A model generated the notes under the pieces. The model searched no databases. It saw only the letters and a list, made by a program, of their open reading frames with translations, and was not told the origin of the DNA. Shown in pieces: positions 1-10,550 of a DNA stretch of 64,000 nucleotides. Origin of the DNA: Aurantiochytrium sp. KH105 (Eukaryota; Sar; Bigyra; Thraustochytrida; Thraustochytriidae); the NCBI GenBank assembly GCA_003116975.1, contig BGKB01000094.1, positions 1-64,000 on the forward strand. Direction: 5' to 3'. Position numbers and translations under genes: made by a program. Position 1 is the first letter of the stretch. Every line of letters starts with the position of its first letter.

Positions 1-820
1 CTCGCGTCAGAAAGGCGCCCGCGTCGATCGACAGCTCACCGCCGATGGCACCGCCGATGTCCATGCTCGAGGCGAAATCTTCCCAGTGACCGATGCGCTG
101 GAACTCCAAGCCCCAAGGCCGGTGCCCGCTGGACGACGGCGCGGGCGCGTTAACGACCTGCTCGCACAGGGCGCGCCCAAGAACTTCCACCCACGGCAGT
201 TCGCCTCGATTCATCCTTGATCGCAACGCATCCATTTCACGCTGCTGTGCACCTCCAGGGTCGCCCCCCACGGTACTGGCGCTCGCGCCAGAGCCCGCGC
301 GGCTCTGCCTAGGCATCGCCGGCAACCAGCCCCTTGCATCGAGGCGATTTTCAATGTCCTCAATTATCGACCGCATACTCTCGCGTCCCAATTCCTTGTC
401 AGCGAGTTGGCGCGCCCGGTCGTCCGACGAGAGGTCGGGGTTGTCACGGATTCGATCTATGTCATCGCGCAAGGAGTGGAACTCACGCTGCGCTTGGTTA
501 TATTCACCCTCAAGCTCCAGCCTCTCCTTCAACTCCTTAAGCTCCTTCTCCAGCTCTGCAATCGCCTTGTTGCGGGCGATGCGTTGGTCCCTGCTGGCTA
601 AAAAGGCCTTATTGGAAAAGGCCTCTCGCGTATCAGCGCCAACGATTCCGCTCAGGGTTGTCTCCCGGTTTTCCATTAAGTACAGATTGAATTCCTGCAC
701 GCTTTCATCGCTAAAGAAATTGACATGCCCGGGCTTGAGCGCTCTGAAGACCGAGTCCGGCCACTTCGCGTAGTCGGTCTCGTCGATGGGCAAGGTGACC
801 AAGGGCGTCGCGGTCGACAT
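1..820 (-). CDS. Partial coiled-coil protein of unknown function (N-terminal 273 residues)
   Basis: An open frame runs from an ATG at 820 leftward off the window edge with no stop, giving at least 273 residues. The ATG has an A at -3. The N-terminal 60 residues are mixed and probably folded (the start reads STATPLVTLPIDETDYAKW). Residues about 85-165 are rich in Glu, Lys, Arg and Leu with heptad-like spacing, including ELEKELKELKERLELEGEY, and should form a coiled coil. A Gly/Ser/Ala linker follows, then a second segment rich in Trp and Phe that ends in a Gly-rich stretch at the window edge. I do not recognise the family. The gene is complete at its 5' end only, so the domain that would name it may lie outside the window. 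Confidence 0.7.
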   Translation of the reverse strand, partial: MSTATPLVTLPIDETDYAKWPDSVFRALKPGHVNFFSDESVQEFNLYLMENRETTLSGIVGADTREAFSNKAFLASRDQRIARNKAIAELEKELKELKERLELEGEYNQAQREFHSLRDDIDRIRDNPDLSSDDRARQLADKELGRESMRSIIEDIENRLDARGWLPAMPRQSRAGSGASASTVGGDPGGAQQREMDALRSRMNRGELPWVEVLGRALCEQVVNAPAPSSSGHRPWGLEFQRIGHWEDFASSMDIGGAIGGELSIDAGAFLTR

Positions 821-1256
821 GATTGATCACAATCGAGCGCAGCCCCACGCGGCAGAGCGGTCGCAGCCAAGCGCGGCCCCGTCACGCCCCGCTCGTTGCA
901 GTACTGCCTGCCTGCCTGCACGCTGTGGCAGCTGCAGCCCGCGAGCGAGCTTCGGCACAAGAGAGCAGCACATAGATAAAAAAAAAGAACAAGGGCCATC
1001 GACCTATTCTACAGCCCTACTCATCGCATCATCCAGGTAAAGTTCGCACACGTGCGATGCACACGTTTATTTCAAGCAAACAAGACCACGAAAGACCCTA
1101 ACATTTATTACAATAACCCAACTCTTTGTCTTGTGAAAAATGCACATGAACCTGTAAGCAAGGTATTGTGCGAGAAGTCCACAAGAATAAAGAAAACAAA
1201 CAAAAGGAAAACATTCACATTGGATCTTGATCTCGTAGAGTGGCACCACCCTGCCA
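821..1256. other. Intergenic, no gene seen
   Basis: This gap holds the upstream region of the left partial gene and the downstream region of the next minus-strand gene. Bases about 1040-1240 are clearly more AT-rich than the neighbouring coding DNA, as expected for a 3' untranslated region. No coding frame here has the high third-position GC of the real genes. Confidence 0.5.
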
Positions 1257-1904
1257 TCACGCGCGGCGCGCGCTCCTGTCCCGCGAGCCGGATGGCGCCA
1301 TCGGCAGCAGGATGCCGGCCGGGTCGCTTGCCATGGCCTTTTGCGCGCACAGCTGGTCGAGGAAGGCGTTGGCCTCGGCCTCGATGCGCGCCGCGTCCAT
1401 CCCGGCGGTGCCCTGGGCGGCGGCCACCGCGTCGCCCATGGCGTCGCGCGCGGCGCCGGTGTCGCAGCTGGCGTCCAGGAGTCGCGCGTCGATCTCGGCG
1501 ACGCGCTCCGCGTCGGGGCGCACCGCGTCGAGCGCGCAGAGCAGCTCGCCCACGTTCTCCACGATGCGGCCAGTCTCGGCGGCCTCGTCCACGGTCACGC
1601 TCAGCTGCTCCAGGCGGCGGGCGAACTTGAACTGACGCTGCGACTGGTGCTTGAGGGAGACGGCCTGCCGCGCCACGAGGCGGCCGCGCTCCAGCTCGCC
1701 GCGCTCCACCGCCGCGGCCGCCGACCGCTCCGCCTTGCGCTGGGCGCGCCGGTGACAGCCGCGTCGGCTGCGCGCATCGCGGTCGTCCGAGGCGACCATG
1801 AGCCGCATCTGCAGTGGCCGCTGCTCCCGCAGTCGCTCGCACTCGGCCTCTCTCCTCTCCCGCCGCAGCTGCTCCTCGGACGGGCCAAACAGCCTGCCCA
1901 GCAT
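1257..1904 (-). CDS. Putative ESCRT-III (Snf7/CHMP-like) protein, 215 aa
   Basis: The frame is open further upstream, but the ATG at 1904 is chosen because the protein then begins MLGRLFGPSEEQLRRERRE. That short hydrophobic start followed by a long basic helix is typical of CHMP proteins. The charged helical core continues to a segment reading QFKFARRLEQLSVTVDEAA, and an acidic part holds DARLLDASCDTGAARDAMGD, which resembles the CHMP1/CHMP2 region before the C-terminal acidic helix. Length (215 residues) fits the family (about 200-230). ESCRT-III proteins polymerise on endosomal and other membranes and are disassembled by Vps4. A clear MIM motif is not obvious at the C terminus, so the subfamily is uncertain and another helical protein cannot be excluded. 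Confidence 0.5.
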   Translation of the reverse strand: MLGRLFGPSEEQLRRERREAECERLREQRPLQMRLMVASDDRDARSRRGCHRRAQRKAERSAAAAVERGELERGRLVARQAVSLKHQSQRQFKFARRLEQLSVTVDEAAETGRIVENVGELLCALDAVRPDAERVAEIDARLLDASCDTGAARDAMGDAVAAAQGTAGMDAARIEAEANAFLDQLCAQKAMASDPAGILLPMAPSGSRDRSARRA

Positions 1905-1981
1905 CCTCTTTTTGCGTTTTTCGCCCGACGCGGGCCGTGCCGCATGTATGCTGGGGGTGGGTGTGAGCCGCGAGGCCTCAC

Positions 1982-2354
1982 TCAGCCCAGCAGGTGCAGC
2001 TGGCTCAGCGGAAATCGCCCGCGCCGGACGCTTTCGGCGATGCAGGGGTCGAGGCGAGCGGCGAGTGCCAGGCATCGCACAGCGCCCCGCAGCACCGCCG
2101 GCGGTGACGGTTCGTTGCGCGTGACAAGGTACACGCGTCTTACGAGGTCAGCGAGGCGCACGTGCCGCACGAGCATCTCCAGGCAGACGCGCAGGATCGT
2201 CCCACAGGTAATGACTCAGCAAAAAGTTGCAGCGCTCGTCGTCGAAGAATGCGGGCAGCGCCTCCAGAAAGCGCTCGTAGACTCCCTCGTCGCCCTCGAC
2301 GCGTGCCAATGCCAGCCCTCCCCCCTCACGCATCGCATCGGAAGCTGCGACCAT
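1982..2354 (-). CDS. Possible PP4R3/SMEK-like fragment in two frames
   Basis: From an ATG at 2354 one frame reads about 48 residues (including YERFLEALPAFFDDERC). The reading then continues one base over from about 2205 to a stop at 1982. The second part, with LADLVRRVYLV and AVRCLALAARLDP, matches by eye the pattern of the SMK-1/PP4R3 domain (a helix with LLRRVLVLM, then CALRFMRRIIGLKDEF, then an LFEPV-type end). PP4R3 is a regulatory subunit of protein phosphatase 4 and normally exceeds 600 residues, so only a scrap is present. I see no good intron joining the two frames. It may be a remnant, a sequencing indel, or part of an unresolved spliced gene. Low confidence. Confidence 0.28.
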
Positions 2355-2523
2355 CCCAACGTGACCGTGCCGAAAACTGCCAATCCCCCCTCAGCCGCCA
2401 CACGCTGACGCGCGCAGTGCACACGTATATGGGAATTTCGCACAAGAGGGGCGAAAAGGGGGCAGCAACCGACGGGAGCGCAGCCCTAGCTCACACGACC
2501 GCCCCTTCTCGTACTGCAGAAAA

Positions 2524-3553
2524 ATGGCCCCGCCGCGACCGCTGCTGCGTCTCACGGCGCTCGCCGCGACGCTGGCGCTGGCAGCCGCCGCGCGGTCGTG
2601 CGGGACACACCTCGCGGCGGATCTCTCTGCACGCAACCGCTTCATCGCCAGCGCGGACGAAGCCTGCATCTACGAGATGGACGAAGCCGCCGTCGCCGGC
2701 AAGGTCTGCATCGATACCTCCAGCGGCGCGACGCCCACACACGCCGTGCTCAACGACAGAGTCGCCTTTCTTCTGCTCGAACGCGACGACGGGTCGTCCC
2801 AGGTGGTCGCCTACAACGAGCAGGAGGATGGCAGTTACGCCGAGGGCGCAGTGGCCTGGGAGACGGAGGGCCGCCGCGAGGCGAGCATGGCACTGGCCGA
2901 GACTCTCCTCGTCGTCATCGGAGACCAGTCCGGCGACTGCGTCGTTCGCGCGATCCCCTACAACAGCAGCGACGGCGGGACCGACGCGGCCGCGGACATC
3001 ATCCTCGCGGAGAACAGCACGTGCGGGGAGGCGTCGATGGGCGTCGCCGTCGACGTCGACGGCACCGCCATCCTCGCGCTCGACGGCGCGGCCGGCAACG
3101 AAAGCGCCGCCTTCATGCTCAGCCGCGTCGACGAGCTCGCCTGGGAGCTCGACGGATACTACTACTACGACGAGGACGAGGCCAGCGTGCTGCACGCCGC
3201 AGTGCTGTCCCCGGAGCTGTTCGCGCCAGGGCTCATTCTTCGTCGCACTCACGGCCGCCGGCGACGAGATCTTCTTCGAGGACGCCGCCGGCGATCAGGC
3301 GACCATCCCCACCCCGTCGACGACCGCCGCGCCCACAACCGCGGAGCCCACTCCCGCGCCCACCCCGGCGGCGGAGCCGGCCATCAAGCCGAGGCGGGAT
3401 GCCGGGCCGTCGGCCCTCGTATGGGCGCTGACCTGCGCCGCCGCGGCAGCCCTCGTCGCGCTGCGTCTCGTTTTCGCATGGCACCGACGCCGGCGCTACC
3501 AGCAGCACCAAAGGGTCTCCACCGTGGAGCTTGCCGCCCAGCGGGCATATTGA
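2524..3553 (+). CDS. Secreted, membrane-anchored protein with an apparent one-base frameshift
   Basis: An ATG at 2524 opens a 20-25 residue hydrophobic signal peptide (LLRLTALAATLALAAAA). An acidic ectodomain of about 215 residues follows with several Cys and N-x-S/T sites. The frame then changes at about 3229-3232: reading one G fewer in the GGG run leads into the adjacent open frame, which continues coherently (SFFVALTAAGDEIFFEDA). After that come a Thr/Pro stalk, one transmembrane helix (SALVWALTCAAAAALVAL) and a short basic cytoplasmic tail, ending at the TGA at 3551-3553. The overall design is a type I membrane protein of about 343 residues. The family is not recognised. The shift sits in a homopolymer, so an assembly error is as likely as a genuine mutation. 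Confidence 0.6.
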
Positions 3554-3689
3554 GCGCGACTTGCCCGCGCAGCGCGCTCATCATCCATCATCATCCCGCC
3601 GGCAGTCATAAATGCAAATCGGTAAAAAAAGTTCGTGAGAGCCCCTTCCGCCTTCAATCGCCGCACGCGGGAGGAGGAGAGGTGGCACC

Positions 3690-5435
3690 ATGCCCAGCTT
3701 TTTCGGAATCAGCAAGAGCCGAGCGCCGCCGGCCACTGCGCCATTTCAGATCCTAACGGAAAATGAGGCCGTCGCCAAGCAAGCCATCCACTGCCTCGAC
3801 TGGATCATTGTCATCACGACGATCCTCGCAAGCAACCCAACGGCGATCGCCGCGGGTCCGATTGGCGTCGGCTGCGAAATCGCCCTCACGCAGCACATGA
3901 TTACCCTGAAGAAGCTCACAAAAAGGGCGCAACGCATCGACAATGAGCTGCAGTTGACGGTTGACACTGATGGTCCACTTCGCGGCAGCCTCCGGATGTC
4001 GTCTCGAAAGTTGGTGATAAAGTCCGCCCGTCGCGCTTCGCAATCGCAATCCAACTTCCTCCGGTTGCGTAAGGGCGCGACAAAGGCCGACGAGCTTGTC
4101 GACAACGCGCTCGCCGCAGTCTTCACAGCACACGAGGCCAAGGCGTTCCTCGTCGCCTTTTTACAGGGCGATGAAGGCGGTAAAGACAGTAGCGCTGTAA
4201 CATTGCTGAGAAGCGTGTTGCATTACTGCGAACAGGTGTATGGAGCCGCAAGGGACGTGCGCGATATTTTCAACAAAGAGTCCAAGGCCTTCGCAAAGGG
4301 AGATTTGAGGCCGGCGGACAGGACTGCCGCTGCCATCGCCGCGGTTAAGGACGCACAAGATCTGCGGCGGAGTATCAACAACATCGGCCCCGGCGCGCAG
4401 GAAATTTACGTGAAAATCACGACCAGTACATCAGACACATTTAAGCATACTAAGCTAGGCATCCCGGATGCACTGACTCGACTCTCTGACAACGGGATCG
4501 CGCTCGCAACCCTTCCGTACCATCTTTATCTGAGCGAGGTCGGTGCAAGGCTCCTCCAAGCAGAGAAGGCCGCGCTCGAAAGGCTCCAAAAACTGACTTT
4601 TCCAAAGCTTAAGGCGGATGCGTCGAATAATGTGAAAATCAGCCAGTTGGGCCGCTCGTTTGATGCCGAACGCCTCTTCAAGTACGTGCGCATGAAGGAA
4701 GGCGGTCACAAGACGGCCGGTCAATTTAACAGCAAAGATGTGCTTCAGCTGATTCGGTGGAACAACCAGGATACCAAGACGCATGCCGCCCTGTCCAGCA
4801 GCGCCGCCGCCGCCGCGACGCACTTTCTAACGGTTGGCACCGCAATGGACGTTGCGCTGCTTCACGATAAAAGCCGCAAGCCCCTGGAGAAGATTCTTCG
4901 CCGAGATACTGATTTCGATTCCGAGGAGGAGGTCAGGGACACCTTCGGCCAGATAAATGAAATTTTTCACGGAAATGATCACAAGTCAGGTCTCGTGAAT
5001 CATTTCAACAATATTCTCGATTTCGAGGCACAGAACGGGGACTATATCGCTGTGTGGTTCGGAGAAGACAGCGAACGAGCAGGTAACCAGTACTCGCACG
5101 TCAATATTTGCACGCTGACCGGACGATGGAAAATCATGACAGGCACAGGAAACACAAACACAATTACGTTGAAGCCCATGATTGGTGATTCCACCGAGGG
5201 ACGCGCGACCCCCGTTGACGAGATTTACATTGCACAATTCAAGATGGGCGCCGAGTGCTATGTGAATGGGATGGGATACGGTATTGTCGCCGACACGGTG
5301 GGTTGCACATCTGAAGAATGGGAAGATCGAGCATTTTGTGTACCTGTGCTCATCGATGGCGCCAATGACCCCGCGGAATACCACATCCAAGGCATCTCTA
5401 TCCGCATTTCCACCACCGAGTCTGACGATCAGTAA
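3690..5435 (+). CDS. Orphan 581-aa protein
   Basis: A single exon starts at an ATG in good context (ggcaccATGc). An N-terminal stretch (residues about 35-65, WIIVITTILASNPTAIAAG) is hydrophobic enough to be one membrane segment or a buried helix. Residues 70-420 are mostly helical, alternating basic and hydrophobic, and the C-terminal 170 residues are richer in beta-type sequence (DYIAVWFGED and GRWKIMTGTG). No motif identifies a family. It sits 137 bases downstream of the membrane-anchored gene on the same strand, and the next 4 kb hold no confident gene. Third-position GC is lower than in the window's housekeeping genes, which suggests a fast-evolving or lineage-specific gene. Confidence 0.75.
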   Translation: MPSFFGISKSRAPPATAPFQILTENEAVAKQAIHCLDWIIVITTILASNPTAIAAGPIGVGCEIALTQHMITLKKLTKRAQRIDNELQLTVDTDGPLRGSLRMSSRKLVIKSARRASQSQSNFLRLRKGATKADELVDNALAAVFTAHEAKAFLVAFLQGDEGGKDSSAVTLLRSVLHYCEQVYGAARDVRDIFNKESKAFAKGDLRPADRTAAAIAAVKDAQDLRRSINNIGPGAQEIYVKITTSTSDTFKHTKLGIPDALTRLSDNGIALATLPYHLYLSEVGARLLQAEKAALERLQKLTFPKLKADASNNVKISQLGRSFDAERLFKYVRMKEGGHKTAGQFNSKDVLQLIRWNNQDTKTHAALSSSAAAAATHFLTVGTAMDVALLHDKSRKPLEKILRRDTDFDSEEEVRDTFGQINEIFHGNDHKSGLVNHFNNILDFEAQNGDYIAVWFGEDSERAGNQYSHVNICTLTGRWKIMTGTGNTNTITLKPMIGDSTEGRATPVDEIYIAQFKMGAECYVNGMGYGIVADTVGCTSEEWEDRAFCVPVLIDGANDPAEYHIQGISIRISTTESDDQ

Positions 5436-8400
5436 GGATAAGGACGCCACCCGCGGCTTACGTTTTTCACTGAACGCGGCTCCTCTTATCCGTGTTTAAA
5501 AGCGACAGAACAAAAAAATGCTCGCCCTGGCAAGCAAACCAAACCAAACCAAAAACAAAGAAAAGAAATAGCGCGCACTGTGACCTACGTGACACCTGAC
5601 ACACACACACACATACTCCAAGGACGACGCCCCATTTGGCCAAACATAAGTGAGAAACAATTTTTTGCAGTGAGCGGAAGAGGTGGCGTTTACATTCAGC
5701 TCGTGATACACGCATGCCATGTATATCTTCTTGACGAAGGGGGAAAGAGCACCGTTTCCGCATTATAGTGAATCAAAGCATCTGGTCCCATCTAGTCAGT
5801 CCCGGGCCCCGCCCGCGCCGGCCCGTCCTCCGTCCGTCCCTCCGTTCATCCGCCCGCCCACCCTCCAAGTCCGAGGCGAGTCAAGTCCCGCCGCGCAGAG
5901 ACGGTCTTGGCCGCCCGTCGGAGGACTCCCGACGGAACGACCTCGCGCGCTCCGGTTCACCCACCTGCTTTCCTCCCTCCCTTCCCTCGTCCCCGCTCCG
6001 CTCCGCTCTGTGCCGTCGCCCTCCTCCTGCTCTCTTTGCCCGGCGGCGAGCGTCGTTCTTGCTGCCAGCTCCGGCGCAACAGCACGCGACGGGCCGCGCG
6101 CAGGTCGCTTCGCGCTGGAGAGGGGAGCTCACCGTCGCGTCAGGGAGCGAGAGAGTGCCTGCCATGGCCGGCCCACGCGGCACTTCCATACATACCGCGG
6201 ATAGGTAGCGCCTATCTCTCTATTCGAGCGCACCTGAGGAATCGATCGATCAGTCAGTCACTCGGTCGATCAATCGGATCGCATCGCGACATCTCCTTGC
6301 GCCTCTACATCTCCTCCGCCCTCGCGCCAGGCCACCACCGCTTGCTCGCTCGTCCGCCGTCGGCCGCGGTGTGCTGCGCTGCCGCTGCCGCTGCCGCTGC
6401 CTCTGCCGCTGCGCCGTTGCGCCTGTGCCCCTGCCTCGACCCGCGCGCCCCGCCCCGCCCCGCGCCCCGCGCGCTTTTCGTGTCACCGCCCCCCCCCCCG
6501 GGCGCGCCTCACCGCGCTCATTAAAGATATCTATATAAACGTACAGAATTTTGGGGGGTAGTGACGAATTCTATTATATAATATTCAAGTTGCTATCATT
6601 GTAATGATAAGGGCGAAATTTTCTGTACGATGCACGGTACCCCCCACCCCCGACCCGGGGATAGTGGGAAGTGTGTACGAGTATACGTATACCCGACTCG
6701 CGGGTTTACCTAACTGTAATGAAATGCGCTAGGTGATGATGGTGGAATATTCGGGGGTTTGTTTATTTTTCTCCTTTGTTATTTGTTAGCTAAACTTAGA
6801 CGCGCTGCACTCCCTGCACTGCGCTCAACATTCCTCGATTTGCTTGCTTGCTTGCTTGCTGGTCTGGGACTGGCACCGTCCGAGCCGCCGTGCGTCGTGA
6901 GCCGTGCGTGGCCAGGCCAGGCCGCCGGAGGCTGGCCCATGTGGTCGGTGGGTAGGGTCGGTGGGTAGGTCGGTGGGCGGCGGGTGGGCCCGACCGAGCG
7001 AGGTCCGGTCGACCTGGGCTTCCACCCACGAGGCCGCTGCTTGCTGGCTTGCGTGCGCGCCCTGTGCTGCGGCCTTGGCGCAAACAAGGCCCGGGCTTGA
7101 CTGGGCAGGAGGGCAGGAGGTCCCGGGGCACGCGGGCGCTCTCGGGGTACTGCTCCTCCAGGTCGACGACGGTGACCGGCGAGGTCTGACAGTGAGTGAG
7201 AGACCGGGCGCCAGGCAAGGCCCGCGGGCTTGCTTGCCAGGGTACCCTCCCTCCCCGTGCGCCTCCTCCCTCTCCTCTCTCTCGCACGCACGACCGAGAG
7301 CCGCGGCACACGCTCGCGCCGCAAGCCTGCCCTGCGCGGCGTTGGCTCCAGGGCCTCTGCGAAGCGTCGCACGCACGCACGCACGCAAGCACGCACGCCA
7401 AGGCGAGGCGGTTCGCAAAGGCCCAGGTAGGCTGGGCAGGACAAGCTTGCGGCGCGCGCGCGCGCGCGGGACCCTCTCGTGCTCGCGGCCAAGAGCTTGC
7501 CTTTCGCTTGCCGCGAAGAGAGGAGGGAGGAGGCAAGGGGAAAGGAGTCCCTGGCAAGCCGGTAGGTAGGAGGAATACGAGCAACAGCACTACCGGAAGT
7601 GCTGCGCCGTCGAAAATCTACTTTGGAGAAAAAGCTAAACGCATAGGTGACGAAGCGAGCGAGGAGCGCGATCGCAATGGTGAAGACGTACGACGGCGGC
7701 TCGTGGAAGGGATACATGCAGTCGCGCTCGCGTTCTTGACCTTTTCTCGTCATCAAAAGCGCACGCAGCGTGTCTTGGCCAAACGAATGAGTGCGTTCAC
7801 TTGTTCGCGGGGCGACGAAGGTGATGATCAAGGCGATCCCTACGAAGGTTTTGTACAATAGGGCCGGGCAGTTTGCGAATGATGAGTCTGTTGGGAGTAC
7901 TACGACGACGACGGGAATTTGTGCGCGTCATGAACCTGGTTTCGAGTCCCAGGCGATGCGTAACGACGCGAGTGGCCGCATTTCGTTGACGATTGGCAGG
8001 GGGCGCCGGAGGACAGGGTGGGCCGCCAGGAGGAGAAGGAGGATGGGGAGGGGCTCGCGGTACTCCAGGTTCCTCCGCCTTTGGAACGCACAGCGAATGC
8101 TCGAGGAGCAAAGAAGGCATCATCAGTTCATGCCCTCGAGCATCGGCACCTTTGGTCCAATCAAACTTACCTTCACGCCAGGTGTCTCATCCTGCGCATC
8201 GTCGAGAGCACCCTGTTCCACAGTGGGCTCTTCATCCGAGATCATCTCTTGCTGCTGTCGACGTAGTTTCGCCTCGTGTTGCTCCTGATGACGGCCTCAA
8301 TCCTCCCTCTCTCTCTCTCTGTCTCTCTCTTTCTCTCTCGCTACGCGGCGTCGCGTCGTGCTCTCGCAACGCACACAAAAGCTGCTGCGTGGCACAAGCT

Positions 8401-9507
8401 AGCGCTACGCTGCGCGCGCCTATCTTGCTTCTGCTTTCAGTTAGCCTGAGAAAGAGAATAACAAAGGAGAGGAAGAAGTCTAGGTCAGTCTCAGTAGTTC
8501 AATCATGGGCGAGCTTGTTATCTTCTCGACGAGCTCGCAAGCACTCTTGCAGAGAAGAGTAGCGCAGAGCAGCGTTGTGCAAAGGCTCGTGCCGCGCCGC
8601 GCCGCGCCGCTCTCGCGCTGCTTTACCCCTGCTGCCCGCCTCCCCGCCCGCCTGCGCGCCTCCCCACCTGCCCCTGCCCGCGCGAGCTGCAAGCGTCAAG
8701 CATGAGGCGTATAGTGGTGGTTGAACCATTGCCGATTGCGTTCGCGCGCGCGCGCGCGCGTGTCGGTCTTGCGCGCTCACGTCACGATCCTCGCGCGGTA
8801 CCTGCGCGCTCTCCGCGCGCTCTCCGCTACTCTCCGCTGCGCGCACGCTCTCTCTCGCGCGCGCCCTCGCCCGCGGTATCATCGTTCGCTCATACTCACG
8901 TGATGATTCGATTCTGCAAGCCAAGCCAGAAAAGCGGCGGACAACAAAGCACCTACCATGCATGCATGCAAGCAAGACTGGCGATCGCATCACGATCTCA
9001 CGCCTTATAATTATAGGGGAGAACGATTGAAAAGAAATGACTGGCTAGGCAGCGTCAGCAAGCTTTCCCTCGTTCGACTGCATCGCGTATCGCTCGCCGT
9101 CGACGGCGAGAGGGGCGGAGTCATATCTCTCTGTCTCTCTCTCTCTTCTCTCTCGGTCTCATTTCTCTAGATTCACGTTCAATGGCAGCAGCTGTAGATG
9201 TGCACGGACGCAGAGGTTGTGGGCGTTGACGTGATCGGCGCCTCGCCGTCGCCGTGGTTCTACAGAAGCTTAGTCACGAAGACACCACATTCTACAATAT
9301 CCAACTAGTTCCAGTAGCTAGACGAGACGATGCCATGTGAGCTGGTGGCAAACGAAGAAAGAGAGAGACGAAGCTACGCGAGGCGACGCGAAGCGACGCG
9401 CGCGACGGCGAAAGGGAGTGGAGGTTGGGGGACGCTCGCGGACACGCAGCGCTTCGAGGGAGTGGCGTGATACAGCGACGCGCCGCGCGGACGCCCCGCG
9501 CAGTACG
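5436..9507. other. 4 kb without a confident gene
   Basis: Long open frames occur on both strands but overlap each other. They are made of Arg/Ala/Pro/Ser low complexity, as random GC-rich DNA produces. The stretch holds runs of (AC)n near 5600, poly-C near 6490, (GCTT)n near 6842, (CT)n at about 8302-8340 and (GC)n at about 8745-8762. A hydrophobic minus-strand stretch near 7700-7640 and an acidic exon-like piece at 8277-8169 followed by GTAAGT hint at a small spliced gene. I could not assemble a convincing one. Confidence 0.5.
6525..6785. other. AT-rich island with palindromes inside GC-rich DNA
   Basis: About 260 bases are markedly AT-rich (ATATCTATATAAAC, TTCTATTATATAATATTC) between two extremely GC-rich blocks. 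They include a perfect 12-base palindrome GTATACGTATAC at about 6681-6692 and runs of C and G near 6640-6660. No coding frame crosses it well. It could hold a promoter, a replication or attachment site, or a small inserted element. The sequence alone does not decide. Confidence 0.4.
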
Positions 9508-10401
9508 ATGGCTAGCAAGGCGAAGATGGCGCAAGGATACAGGCGACGCCTCCAGGCCGAGCTCGAACGTCTCTTCCCGCTCAAGCTCGCGGAAAGCTGG
9601 GACAACACGGGCCTCCTCGTGGACCCAGGCGCAGAGCCTGCAGAAGAGCGGAGTGGCATCTTGCTCACCAACGACTTGACTGAAGCAGTCGTGCAAGAAG
9701 CTGTCGATCTCAACGTCGGCTTCATCTACACGTACCATCCAATGCCGTTTCGCGGCCAAAAGCGTCTCACGCAGGAGGACGCCACGCAGCGCATCGTGAC
9801 TCGCTGCATCCGAGAAGACATTGTTGTTTACAGCCCCCATACGGCCTGCGACAACGCCTTTGGCGGCGTCAATGATTGGCTCGCCGCGTCTTTTGGCAGT
9901 GACGCTCAAGTCAAGCCCATCGTGGCATTGGAAGGCGACGGAATCGCCGCGGGCAGCGGACGCGGCCGACGCATTACCTTGCCCTCGAGCCGCACGCTTG
10001 GCCAAGCGATTGACGACATTAAGCACCACGCGCAAGTGCCGCACGCCAGATTCGCCCCGGCCAACAAATTACTTGAAGCCGGGGTGAAGCGCGACAGCAC
10101 CTCCGTCCGCGAGATCTTGGACAGCACCAGCGTGAAAAGCGTTGCTGTGCAGGCTGGATCTGGCATTTCGGTCCTTGCAAATGTAGTCGACGTCGATCTC
10201 TGGGTCACCGGCGAGGCCTCGCACCACGACGTCCTCGCTGCCAACGCCCAGGGCGTCTCTGTCGTGCTTCTAGAGCACTCCAACAGCGAGCGTGCCTTCT
10301 TGCCTACGCTGGCAAAACGACTTGCAGAAGCCTGCGATTTTGTTCCTGCACACGCTATCCACGTTTCCAAAGTCGACGCAGATCCCCTGCACGTTGTTTG
10401 A
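9508..10401 (+). CDS. NIF3L1: NIF3 family protein (NIF3L1-like), 297 aa
   Basis: The ATG at 9508 gives the usual NIF3 N terminus (LKLAESWDNTGLLVD), although the frame is open further upstream. NIF3 proteins are conserved hexameric di-metal proteins, often annotated as GTP cyclohydrolase I type 2 homologues. The eukaryotic member was described as an interactor of transcriptional regulators, and its biochemical role is unsettled. Diagnostic segments are present: YTYHPMPF (metal-ligand His region), SPHTACDNAFGGVNDWLA, GEASHHDVLAA and EHSNSER. The length is normal for the short eukaryotic form. The gene is single-exon and ends 149 bases before the 3' end of a converging gene. Confidence 0.92.
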   Translation: MASKAKMAQGYRRRLQAELERLFPLKLAESWDNTGLLVDPGAEPAEERSGILLTNDLTEAVVQEAVDLNVGFIYTYHPMPFRGQKRLTQEDATQRIVTRCIREDIVVYSPHTACDNAFGGVNDWLAASFGSDAQVKPIVALEGDGIAAGSGRGRRITLPSSRTLGQAIDDIKHHAQVPHARFAPANKLLEAGVKRDSTSVREILDSTSVKSVAVQAGSGISVLANVVDVDLWVTGEASHHDVLAANAQGVSVVLLEHSNSERAFLPTLAKRLAEACDFVPAHAIHVSKVDADPLHVV

Positions 10402-10550
10402 AATTCTAACAAGAAGCCATGCCAGCAGTAATAAATGTTGCTCGGCAAAAACAACGAGTACCGCAACGAAATCGACGACACCAATCAACACATGGCGAAG
10501 AACAATGCGACGAAAAAAAAATCGTAGTTCAAACTGGATCTATGGTACAT

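Noticed and set aside
7930-7960. tRNA-like T-arm (CCTGG TTTCGAGTC CCAGG)
   Set aside because: The loop is too long, and no matching acceptor stem, D-arm or anticodon arm can be formed upstream.
8169-8277. Acidic minus-strand exon-like segment ending at GTAAGT
   Set aside because: The donor looks good, but the upstream acceptor lacks a pyrimidine tract and no convincing downstream exon could be joined. Left out as a gene.
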